Source of the DNA: Pararhodobacter zhoushanensis
GTDB taxonomy: Bacteria; Pseudomonadota; Alphaproteobacteria; Rhodobacterales; Rhodobacteraceae
Direction of reading: 5' to 3'
Length of the DNA stretch: 64,000 nt
NCBI RefSeq assembly: GCF_003990445.1
Contig: NZ_REEZ01000001.1
Coordinates: forward strand, 310,001 to 374,000
Every line of letters begins with the position of its first letter. Positions within the stretch are counted from its first letter, which is position 1. Of this stretch, positions 39,795 through 47,373 are shown in pieces. The position numbers and the translations under genes were made by a program. Below the pieces are notes generated by a model. That model did no database searches, was not told where the DNA came from, and saw nothing but the letters and a program-made list of their open reading frames with translations.

Positions 39795-40607
39795 TCAGAC
39801 GCCCTCGCCCACAAAGGCCTTTTCGACCACGTATTCCTTGGGATCGCTGTTCGCGCCCTCCCCCAGACCGAAGCCCTCAAGCACCGCCTTCACATCGACG
39901 TTGAACGCCAGCGAGCCGCAGACCATCGCGCGGTCATGCGCGGCGTCCATCGGCGGGATGCCCAGATCGGCAAACACCTTGCCCGAGGTCAGGTTGTCGG
40001 TGATCCGGCCCTGATGGTGGAAGTCTTCCCGCGTGGTGGTCGGGTAGTAGAGCAGCTTGCCCTCGACCATTTCACCGATCAGCGGATCGTCCTTCAGGCT
40101 TTCGACCAGCTGACGGCCGTATTCCAGCTCTTCCACCGTGCGGCAGGTGTGCATCATCACCACCTGCTCGAATTTCTCATAGGTTTCCGGGTCGCGCATC
40201 AGCGAGGCGAACGGGGCCAGCCCGGTTCCCGTTGCCAGGAACCACACACGCTTGCCCGGCAATAGCGCGTCATGCACCAGCGTGCCGACCGGCTTGGGTC
40301 GCAGGATGATCTCTTGCCCCACCTCGATGTGCTGCAGTTTCGAGGTCAGCGGCCCGTCGGGCACCTTGATCGAATAGAACTCCAGCTCGTCATCCCAGCT
40401 GGGCGACGCAATGGAATAGGCCCGCAGCAAGGGTTTACCGTTCTCGCCCATCAGCCCGATCATCACGAATTCACCCGAGCGGAACCGCAGGCTGCGCGGC
40501 CGCGTGCAGCGGAAGGAGAACAGCGCATCGGTCCAATGCGTCACCGCCGTCACGGTCTGCGCATCGGGCAAGGTCTTGATCTGCGGGGCGGGAGCGGCGT
40601 CGGACAT
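39795..40607 (-). CDS. fpr: Ferredoxin--NADP(+) reductase
   Basis: 270 residues. The FAD-binding motif RAYSIASP is present, along with the NADP part (GTLVHDALLPGKRVWFLATGTGLAPFASLMRDPETYEKFEQVVMMHTCRT) and the C-terminal EKAFVGEGV. This is the plant-type/bacterial subclass I flavoenzyme that exchanges electrons between NADPH and ferredoxin or flavodoxin. In my memory of the Rhodobacteraceae, fpr follows cysH and a DUF934 gene in a sulfite-reduction cluster. Here DUF934 precedes it but no sulfite reductase genes are in the window. Confidence 0.9.
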   Translation of the reverse strand: MSDAAPAPQIKTLPDAQTVTAVTHWTDALFSFRCTRPRSLRFRSGEFVMIGLMGENGKPLLRAYSIASPSWDDELEFYSIKVPDGPLTSKLQHIEVGQEIILRPKPVGTLVHDALLPGKRVWFLATGTGLAPFASLMRDPETYEKFEQVVMMHTCRTVEELEYGRQLVESLKDDPLIGEMVEGKLLYYPTTTREDFHHQGRITDNLTSGKVFADLGIPPMDAAHDRAMVCGSLAFNVDVKAVLEGFGLGEGANSDPKEYVVEKAFVGEGV

Positions 40608-40680
40608 GCTGCGGCCTCTTGTAAGGGTCTGTGGCGCTCATAGGCCGGATTGCGCAAAAACGAAAGCCCGGACGCGGCGT

Positions 40681-41148
40681 TCAGCGATGCTCTGCGTCGT
40701 CGCGACGCAGCGCTGCGGGCTGCGACGGCACCCAGATTCCGCGCCGTGGTATCGGTTGCCACGCGCTGTCCAGCCGCCAGTGTTCGGCAGGCTGGCGGCT
40801 CGCCTGGGCATGGTCCAGCTCAACCTCGCTGAACCCTGAACAGCGGATCAGCGTGTAAGCCCGCGCCAGCACCGCGCCATGCGCCCTGAGCCGCCCGTCA
40901 TACCCTGCCGCCCGGATCGCATGCGCCAGATCCAGTGCCGCCAGATCACCGAAATGCCGTAACCGGATGCGTACCAACTCAAGGCGGGGAAGCAGCATTG
41001 CCAGCCGTGCCCAGTCCCGTGCGCCCAGCTCCGGCGACGACAGATCAACCCCCACCCCATCCGGCCAATCCGTCAGTGCCGCCAAGGGCACGTAGCCTGC
41101 GTGCCAGTCGTCCGGCACGAATGTCTTATCCTTCACCAAAACCGTCAT
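40681..41148 (-). CDS. DUF934 family protein
   Basis: 155 residues, a single domain resembling DUF934: DLSSPELGARDWARLAMLLPRLELVRIRLRHFGDLAALDLAHAIRAAGYDGRLRAHG. The family is normally encoded next to sulfite reductase and phosphoadenylylsulfate reductase. Function unknown. The gene is 73 bases upstream of fpr. An FNR-like box (41206-41219) lies 57 bases upstream of the start. Confidence 0.78.
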   Translation of the reverse strand: MTVLVKDKTFVPDDWHAGYVPLAALTDWPDGVGVDLSSPELGARDWARLAMLLPRLELVRIRLRHFGDLAALDLAHAIRAAGYDGRLRAHGAVLARAYTLIRCSGFSEVELDHAQASRQPAEHWRLDSAWQPIPRRGIWVPSQPAALRRDDAEHR

Positions 41149-41205
41149 GCGCCTGCTCCACCCTTGATGAAGATCCCAGCATGCCCGAGCCGCAGGCAGG
41201 CGGAT

Positions 41206-41219
41206 ATGATACGGATCAA
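41206..41219 (-). promoter_or_regulatory. FNR/FnrL-like box upstream of DUF934-fpr
   Basis: On the minus strand the sequence reads TTGATCCGTATCAT. The FNR/FnrL consensus is TTGAT-N4-ATCAA, so it matches nine of the ten conserved positions. The centre is about 64 bases upstream of the DUF934 start, a plausible activator position. Its match to an oxygen-responsive regulator is inference. Confidence 0.55.
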
Positions 41220-41228
41220 GTTAACGCA

Positions 41229-42839
41229 TCAACCTGCCAGAATACGCTCAGCCCCCAGCCAGCCCATCAGGATCGCGGGTGCGTTGGTATTGCCGCCGAT
41301 CAGCGTCGGAAACGCCGAGGCATCGCAGACACGCAGGCCTTCGACGCCACGGACCTTCAGATCGGCATCCACGACGCTGGTCGCCGGATCCGCGCCCATC
41401 CGCGCCGTGCAACTGGGGTGATAGACCGTGCCCGAGCGCTGACGGAAGTCATCGATCAACGCCGCGTCACTGGTGATCTGAGGACCGGGTCGCAATTCCT
41501 CGGCGATCAGATCGGCGATGGGCTTTTGCGCCGCGATATGGCGGATGAATTTGACCGCCGCCAGCATCTCGGCCACGTCCTGCTCGGTCGAGAACGCATT
41601 GGCGATGATGCGCGGCGCGGCAAAGGGATCGCTCGACGCCAGCTCGATCCGTCCCCGGCTGGTGGGGCGGCAGTTCGACAACCCGATGCTCAGGCCCGGA
41701 AACGGATCGGGGCTGAGGATCGGGCGCTCACCCTCACGCGGCATGAGGGTTGAGAATGCCTGAAAATAGAGCTGCATGTTCGGGCGGACGAGTGATGGAT
41801 CTGTACGAAAGAAACCGCCGCCGTGGTTGATCGACACCGACAGCGGGCCGCCCCGCGTCAGAAGATAGCGCATGCCGACCAACGCCTTGCCCCACCATGG
41901 GCGCAAGATGTCATTCATCGTCGGCACGGTCATGCGGTAGGTATAATTGATGCCCTGATGGTCATTCAGATGCGCGCCGGCATTGGGCTGATCGTGCAGC
42001 ACCGCGATGCCCTGTGCGCGCAGATCCGCCGCCGGGCCGATGCCCGACAGCATCAAGAGCTGTGGCGTGTTGATCGCGCCGCCCGACAGGATCACCTCTC
42101 CGGCCCGCGCCTGATGCAGCGCGCCCTTCCAGCGGTATTCGACGCCCACGGCACGCTTGCCCTCGAACATCACCCGCGTCACCTGCGCCTTGGTGCGCAG
42201 CGCGACGCGCCCCGACTTGAGCGCCGGCCGCAGGAAAGCCCGCGCGACCGAATTGCGCCGGCCGTCCTTGATGGTCAGCTGATACGTGCCGCTGCCCTCC
42301 TGACTCTCGCCGTTGAAGTCGGCATTGTGCGGCAGCCCGGCTGCCTCGCAGGCTGCAATATAGGGCGCGACCAGCGGATGCGCAGCATCCCGGCTGGAAC
42401 GGATCGACAAAGGCCCGCCCTGCCCGCGCCAATGGTCGGCACCGTCGGCATTGTCCTCGATCGCGCAATACGCTGCGCGCGCCGCCTCCCAGCCCCAGGC
42501 GGACGATCCCGTCGCCGCCTGCCAGTCATCGTAATCACTGGAATGCCCGCGTATCCAGACCATCGCGTTGATCGACGACGACCCGCCCACCACTTTGCCG
42601 CGCGGCCAGTAGTCGCGCTGATTGTTCAGGCCGGGGTCTGGCTCGGTCCGGTAGCCCCAGTTAACGGCAGGATCATAGAAGAGTTTGCCGTAACCCAACG
42701 GCATATGGACATAAAACCGCCGGTCACTGACCCCGGCTTCCAGCACCAGCACGCGCCGCCCGGCGTCGGCCAGTCGCGCCGCCAACACTGAACCCGAAGA
42801 GCCCGAGCCCACAATCACATAGTCGAATGTCCCATCCAT
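41229..42839 (-). CDS. GMC-family flavin oxidoreductase (choline dehydrogenase-like)
   Basis: 536 residues. The FAD dinucleotide motif is VIVGSGSSGSVLAARLA (10-26). The GMC signature GGSSSINAMVWIRGH is about residue 86, and the active-site His-Asn pair is in YHPSCTARMG and GNTNAPAIL near the C-terminus. It oxidises an alcohol such as choline, another short-chain alcohol or a sugar, using FAD; it resembles AlkJ/BetA. It has no signal peptide, so it is cytoplasmic or peripheral. It is divergent from an Lrp-type regulator 123 bases away, and an MttB-family methyltransferase lies beyond that regulator. Confidence 0.88.
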   Translation of the reverse strand: MDGTFDYVIVGSGSSGSVLAARLADAGRRVLVLEAGVSDRRFYVHMPLGYGKLFYDPAVNWGYRTEPDPGLNNQRDYWPRGKVVGGSSSINAMVWIRGHSSDYDDWQAATGSSAWGWEAARAAYCAIEDNADGADHWRGQGGPLSIRSSRDAAHPLVAPYIAACEAAGLPHNADFNGESQEGSGTYQLTIKDGRRNSVARAFLRPALKSGRVALRTKAQVTRVMFEGKRAVGVEYRWKGALHQARAGEVILSGGAINTPQLLMLSGIGPAADLRAQGIAVLHDQPNAGAHLNDHQGINYTYRMTVPTMNDILRPWWGKALVGMRYLLTRGGPLSVSINHGGGFFRTDPSLVRPNMQLYFQAFSTLMPREGERPILSPDPFPGLSIGLSNCRPTSRGRIELASSDPFAAPRIIANAFSTEQDVAEMLAAVKFIRHIAAQKPIADLIAEELRPGPQITSDAALIDDFRQRSGTVYHPSCTARMGADPATSVVDADLKVRGVEGLRVCDASAFPTLIGGNTNAPAILMGWLGAERILAG

Positions 42840-42962
42840 GGCGGCCTCCGCTTGGGTTTGGCGTTACTGAAACGTCATGTCTGCGCGGCCCGCAAGGGGG
42901 GCTCCTGCTGGACGCAGGGTTGCCGCGAGGGTACACCTGTCGGGCGAACCGGAGATGCGCCC

Positions 42963-43427
42963 ATGACCCGACCCGATCTCGACCCGCTCGACCGCAAGAT
43001 CCTGATGGAACTGCAAGAAGACGCGAGCCAATCGCTCGACGACATCGCCCGCAAGGTCGGCTCGTCCAAGACCCCGGTGTGGAACCGCATCCGCAAGATG
43101 CGTGAGCAAGGCGTGATCGGTCGGCAGACCGTTCTGCTGGATCCCGAAGCGCTGGGGCTCGAGGCCTGCTTTTTCGTGCTGGTGCGCACGGCGGATCATG
43201 ACCCTGAATGGCAAGACCGCTTCCTCGGCTCCGTCCGTGCCCGGCCCGAGGTGATGGAGGCGCACCGGCTGGCGGGGGATATCGACTATATCCTCAAGGT
43301 CCGCGTGACCAACGCCCGCGCCTATGATGCCTTCTATCAGGCGCTGATCAGAGACGTGAAAATCCACAACGTCACCGCGCTTTTGTCGATGGAAGAGATC
43401 AAATCGACCACGATCCTGCCCGTGTGA
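42963..43427 (+). CDS. Lrp/AsnC-family transcriptional regulator
   Basis: 154 residues from the ATG at 42963. The helix-turn-helix (LDRKILMELQEDASQSLDDIARKVGSSKTPVWNRIRKM) is followed by the RAM ligand domain (FFVLVRTADHDPEWQDRFLGSVRARPEVMEAHRLAGDIDYILKVRV). It is divergent from the GMC oxidoreductase and is a natural candidate regulator of that gene and of the MttB-family gene. The effector is unknown. An upstream open frame adds 37 residues without homology and is rejected. Confidence 0.9.
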   Translation: MTRPDLDPLDRKILMELQEDASQSLDDIARKVGSSKTPVWNRIRKMREQGVIGRQTVLLDPEALGLEACFFVLVRTADHDPEWQDRFLGSVRARPEVMEAHRLAGDIDYILKVRVTNARAYDAFYQALIRDVKIHNVTALLSMEEIKSTTILPV

Positions 43428-43442
43428 GACGCGGCACAGTAA

Positions 43443-43496
43443 GGGGGGCCTTGCCCCCCTCTGCGGCATGCGCCGCATTCACCCCCCAGGATATTT
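43443..43496 (+). repeat. REP-like palindromic element, copy 2
   Basis: It has the same order as copy 1: a GGGGGGC-CTT-GCCCCCC hairpin (43443-43459), a TGCGGC-ATGC-GCCGCA hairpin (43462-43477), then TTCACCCCCC-AGGATATTT. It is joined head to head to copy 3 through the inverted repeat at 43489-43551. Confidence 0.65.
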
Positions 43497-43551
43497 AAGG
43501 ACAGATGATAAGGCTTTGTTAACCTTGATTATCATCTGTCTCTAAATATCC
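43489..43551. repeat. Head-to-head inverted repeat joining two REP-like units
   Basis: Bases 43489-43510 and 43530-43551 are reverse complements over 22 bases apart from two adjacent mismatches. The spacer contains GTTAAC. It lies between the convergent Lrp gene (ends 43427) and the MttB-family gene (ends 43634), so it may also act as a bidirectional terminator. Confidence 0.75.
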
Positions 43552-43590
43552 ACGGGGGTTTCCAAAGGGGGCCCGTGGGTCCCCTTTGGC
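43543..43590 (-). repeat. REP-like palindromic element, copy 3 (inverted)
   Basis: Read on the minus strand it has a hairpin with stem CCAAAGGGG/CCCCTTTGG (43562-43589), then AAACCCCCG-TGGATATTTA. This matches the C-run and TATTT end of copies 1 and 2. The first hairpin differs in sequence from the other two copies. Confidence 0.6.
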
Positions 43591-43633
43591 GAGGGGGGGT
43601 CGGGGGGGCGAGCAGCCCACCCGACACGCGCGC

Positions 43634-45178
43634 TTAGCCGAAGGCGTCTGGCTCACTCGCCTTGCGCTGGTCGACATAAGCCTGCAGCGCTTCGGCGATC
43701 GCGGGGTCCAGCGAGGGTTCCTGATAGTCGCGCAGCTGCTTTTTCACCCGCACATTGGCCAGCGTCGCGGAATCGCGCCCGCCTTCGTCTTCCCAGGTCT
43801 CATACGGTTTGTAGTCCAGCACATCCGAGCGCCAGAAGGCGGTCTTGAAGTTGTTCTGCGTGTGCTGGCAGCCCAGATAGTGACCGCCCGGCCCCACTTC
43901 GCGGATCGCGTCCATGGCCTGCCCGTTGTCATCCATCGACACGCCCTTGGCGATGTGATGCAGTGCGCCCAGCTGGTCCGCATCCAGCACAAATTTCTCG
44001 TACGACGAAACCAACCCACCCTCAAGCCAGCCGCAGGCGTGCAGCATGAAGTTGACGCCCGACAAGAGCGCCATGTTCAGCGTGTTCGCCGTTTCATAGG
44101 CCGCCTGCGCGTCGGGCAGCTTCGAGCCGCAGAACGACCCGCCCGACCGGTACGGCAGCCCCAGACGGCGGGCCAGTTGCCCCGCACCATAGGTGATATG
44201 CGCCGCTTCCGGCGTGCCGAAGGTCGGCGCGCCCGAGTTCATGTCGATCGAGGTCACAAAGGCCCCGAAGATCACCGGCGCACCCTTGCGGATCAGCTGG
44301 CTATACGCCACGCCCGCCAGCACCTCGGCCAGAACCTGCGTCAGCGTGCCCGCCACCGTCACCGGCGCCATCGCGCCGCCAACGATAAACGGCGAGATGA
44401 TCGCCGCCTGATTGGCGCGTGCATAGACCTCAAGCGCCCCCATCATCACGCCATCAAAGGTCAGCGGCGAGTTGATGTTGATCAGCGAGGTCATCACTGC
44501 GTTCTGGTCGACGAAGTCGTTGCCGAACAGGATCTTGGACATCGCCACCGAATCCTCGGCGCGCACGGGCTCCGTCACCGAGCCCATATAGGGCTTGTCG
44601 GACAGCGTCATATGCGCCTGCAGCATGTCCAGATGGCGCTTGTTCACCGCGATGTCGGTCGGCTCGCAGACCGTGCCGCCCGAGTGGTGCAGCCACTTGG
44701 ACATATAGCCCAGCTTCACGAAATTGCGGAAATCCGCGATCGTGGCATAGCGCCGGCCGCCTTCGAGGTCCCGCACGAAGGGCGGGCCATAGACCGGTGC
44801 GAGCACCAGCGACTTGCCGCCGATCTCGACATTGCGCTCAGGATTGCGGGCGTGCTGGGTGAAGCGCGAAGGTGCTGTCTTGCACAATTCGCGGGCCAGA
44901 CCCCGGGGGATGCGCACGCGTTCACCCTGCACATCGGCCCCGGCTTCGCGCCACAGCGCCAGTGCGCCGGGGTTGTCGACGAAGTTGACGCCGATTTCCT
45001 CAAGCACGGTGTCGGCGTTATACTCGATGATCTCGAGCGCCTCTTCGTTAAGGATCTCGAAGTTGGGGATCTTGCGCTCGATGAATTTGGCGGTCTCGAT
45101 GGACACCGCTGTCCGCTCGGCCCGCCGTGCGGCTCCGCCGCCGCCTCGGGTCCGACGCTCGCCCCTGACTTCATTCAT
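43634..45178 (-). CDS. MttB-superfamily methyltransferase without pyrrolysine
   Basis: 514 residues, one continuous frame with no in-frame stop, so it lacks the amber (pyrrolysine) codon of true trimethylamine methyltransferase. Family blocks include NFEILNEEALEIIEYNADTVLEEIGVNF, SGAPTFGTPEAAHITYGAGQLARRLGLPYRSGG and GPGGHYLGCQHTQ near the C-terminus. Non-Pyl relatives such as MtgB demethylate glycine betaine or other quaternary amines with a corrinoid partner protein. No corrinoid protein is encoded nearby. GGAG lies upstream of the start. Confidence 0.82.
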   Translation of the reverse strand: MNEVRGERRTRGGGGAARRAERTAVSIETAKFIERKIPNFEILNEEALEIIEYNADTVLEEIGVNFVDNPGALALWREAGADVQGERVRIPRGLARELCKTAPSRFTQHARNPERNVEIGGKSLVLAPVYGPPFVRDLEGGRRYATIADFRNFVKLGYMSKWLHHSGGTVCEPTDIAVNKRHLDMLQAHMTLSDKPYMGSVTEPVRAEDSVAMSKILFGNDFVDQNAVMTSLININSPLTFDGVMMGALEVYARANQAAIISPFIVGGAMAPVTVAGTLTQVLAEVLAGVAYSQLIRKGAPVIFGAFVTSIDMNSGAPTFGTPEAAHITYGAGQLARRLGLPYRSGGSFCGSKLPDAQAAYETANTLNMALLSGVNFMLHACGWLEGGLVSSYEKFVLDADQLGALHHIAKGVSMDDNGQAMDAIREVGPGGHYLGCQHTQNNFKTAFWRSDVLDYKPYETWEDEGGRDSATLANVRVKKQLRDYQEPSLDPAIAEALQAYVDQRKASEPDAFG

Positions 45179-45292
45179 CGCTCTGGCTCCGAAAAAATGG
45201 ATCTGGGGCTGAGAAATAGGGCCAAGCCCCGCCGAGGGATCAGCCGGAAGCGCCCTTTGGGGGCGAAAGGCGACATTGGTGGCGCGCCGCTC

Positions 45293-45529
45293 TCAGCGAC
45301 GGGCGCGCAGGATCCTCTGCCAGAGCGTGCCGCCAAGGTAATGACCCGCGACGAAATAGCCGATCATCACGGCAAAGAGCATGACCGCGGGCATGCCAGA
45401 CAGGCTGAAGCCGCTCTCGGTCACGTTACCGGTCAGCTTGGCAATGACATAGCCGCCGACGGCGAAGATGGTGAAGAAATCGAGAATCGCGGCAAGGATG
45501 ATTCTCCAGGTTGCGGGGGCGGTGCTCAT
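45293..45529 (-). CDS. Small RDD-family membrane protein
   Basis: 78 residues with two transmembrane helices (about 9-32 and 47-66). The AAILDFFTIFAVGG start and the GTLWQRIL ending resemble an RDD domain, here a minimal version. Function unknown; RDD proteins are sometimes ion exchangers. It stands alone between the MttB-family gene and the divergent guaA. Confidence 0.65.
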   Translation of the reverse strand: MSTAPATWRIILAAILDFFTIFAVGGYVIAKLTGNVTESGFSLSGMPAVMLFAVMIGYFVAGHYLGGTLWQRILRARR

Positions 45530-45748
45530 AAGGCGGACTCTTTCGTTTGGGGTTTCGCGTCAGCGACGCATAGCGCGCCCGCTGCGGCAAGCCCAGCACC
45601 GCTTAGCCCTTGCGACGCGCGCGGATCTGGCTGAACGGCCCGAGGAGAGCTTGTTTTCTGCGCTCATAAGCCCCACCAGATCCGCCCACAATGCCGAACG
45701 CGCGCGCGCCCCCTTGCGTCGGTCGGGCGGCTTGCCTAAAGGCTTTCC

Positions 45749-47320
45749 ATGACCCAGCACAGCCATGACCGCCTCCTCATCATCGATTTCGGCAGCCAGG
45801 TGACGCAGCTGATTGCGCGCCGCCTGCGCGAGCTGAATGTCTATTGCGAAATCCACCCGTACCAGAAGGTGACCGACGCCTTCCTGGCCGAGTTCGCGCC
45901 GAAAGCGATCATCTTCTCGGGAGGCCCCGATTCGGTGACGCGTGAGGGCTCTCCGCGTCCGCCGCAAAGCGCCTATACGATGGGCGTGCCGATACTGGGC
46001 ATCTGCTATGGCCAGCAGGTCATGATGCAGGATCTGGGCGGGATCGTCGAAGCGGGGCAAAGCCACACCGCCGAATTCGGCCGCGCCTATGTCAAGCCGA
46101 CCGAACTGAAGACCGACCTCTTCAACGGCTGGTTCCTGGACCCCAACGGGCGCGAGCAGGTCTGGATGAGCCACGGCGACCACGTCGCCAAGCTGGCGCC
46201 GGGCTTTGACGTCTATGGCACCTCGTCGGGTGCGCCTTTCGCGATGACCGCCGATCTGGAGCGCCGCTTCTACGCCGTGCAGTTCCACCCTGAGGTCCAT
46301 CACACGCCCAACGGCGCGACGCTTTATGCGAATTTCGTCAAGCTGGCCGGGTTCACCGGCGACTGGACGATGGGTGCCTACCGCGAAGAGATGATCCAGA
46401 AGATCCGCGATGAGGTCGGCGACAAGAAGGTGATCTGCGCGCTGTCGGGTGGCGTGGACAGCTCGGTTACCGGCATTCTGCTGCACGAGGCCATCGGCGA
46501 TCAGCTGACCTGCGTGTTCGTGGACCACGGCATGTTGCGGCTCAATGAGGCCGAGCAGGTCGTCGCGATGTTCCGCGAGAATTACAACCTGAACCTGATC
46601 CACGCCGACGAATCCGATCTGTTCCTGAACGCGCTCGAAGGGGTTTCCGACCCTGAGGTCAAGCGCAAGACCATCGGCAAGCTGTTCATCGACGTGTTCC
46701 AGAAATACGCCAATGAGATCGAGGGTGCCGAGTTTCTGGCGCAAGGCACGCTCTACCCCGACGTCATTGAATCGGTGTCGTTTTCCGGCGGCCCCTCGGT
46801 CACGATCAAGTCGCATCACAACGTCGGCGGCCTGCCTGAGAAGATGGGCTTGAAACTGGTCGAACCGCTGCGCGAGCTGTTCAAGGACGAGGTCCGCGCG
46901 CTGGGAACCGAGCTGGGCCTGCCCGCCTCGTTCATCGGGCGTCACCCCTTCCCCGGTCCGGGTCTGGCGATCCGCTGCCCCGGCGAGATCACCCGCGAAA
47001 AGCTGGACATCCTGCGCAAGGCGGACGCGATCTATATCGACCAGATCCGCAAGCACGGCCTCTATGACGACATCTGGCAGGCTTTCGCTGCGATCCTGCC
47101 CATGCGCACGGTCGGCGTGATGGGCGATGGGCGCACCTATGACTTTGCGTTGGCGCTGCGGGCGGTGACCTCGGTCGACGGAATGACCGCCGATTACTAC
47201 CCGTTCACGCATGAGTTTCTGGGCGAAACCTCGACCCGGATCATCAACGAGGTGCAGGGCATCAACCGGGTGTTCTATGATTGCACCTCGAAGCCGCCGG
47301 GCACGATCGAACTGGAATGA
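45749..47320 (+). CDS. guaA: GMP synthase (glutamine-hydrolysing)
   Basis: 523 residues. It converts XMP to GMP with glutamine as the ammonia donor. The class I amidotransferase domain has C86 in GICYGQQ and the catalytic His-Glu in QFHPEVHHT. The ATP pyrophosphatase domain has the PP-loop ALSGGVDSS. The C-terminal dimerisation domain ends with KPPGTIELE. Full length and unremarkable. AAAGG sits upstream of the start, and a perfect intrinsic terminator follows the stop. Confidence 0.97.
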   Translation: MTQHSHDRLLIIDFGSQVTQLIARRLRELNVYCEIHPYQKVTDAFLAEFAPKAIIFSGGPDSVTREGSPRPPQSAYTMGVPILGICYGQQVMMQDLGGIVEAGQSHTAEFGRAYVKPTELKTDLFNGWFLDPNGREQVWMSHGDHVAKLAPGFDVYGTSSGAPFAMTADLERRFYAVQFHPEVHHTPNGATLYANFVKLAGFTGDWTMGAYREEMIQKIRDEVGDKKVICALSGGVDSSVTGILLHEAIGDQLTCVFVDHGMLRLNEAEQVVAMFRENYNLNLIHADESDLFLNALEGVSDPEVKRKTIGKLFIDVFQKYANEIEGAEFLAQGTLYPDVIESVSFSGGPSVTIKSHHNVGGLPEKMGLKLVEPLRELFKDEVRALGTELGLPASFIGRHPFPGPGLAIRCPGEITREKLDILRKADAIYIDQIRKHGLYDDIWQAFAAILPMRTVGVMGDGRTYDFALALRAVTSVDGMTADYYPFTHEFLGETSTRIINEVQGINRVFYDCTSKPPGTIELE

Positions 47321-47328
47321 CCAACGCA

Positions 47329-47360
47329 AAAAGCCCCCGCAATCGCGGGGGCTTTTCGTT
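47329..47360. terminator. Bidirectional intrinsic terminator after guaA
   Basis: AAAAGCCCCCGC (47329-47340) and GCGGGGGCTTTT (47345-47356) form a perfect 12-bp stem with a 4-base loop. The T-run continues on the plus strand, and the A-run gives a T-run on the minus strand. It separates guaA (plus) from the convergent phytase-like gene (minus), so it can stop both. Confidence 0.9.
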
Positions 47361-47373
47361 TAGGGTCAGGCGC

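Noticed and set aside
43634-45178. Pyrrolysine-containing trimethylamine methyltransferase
   Set aside because: The frame is full length with no in-frame UAG, so it is a non-Pyl member.
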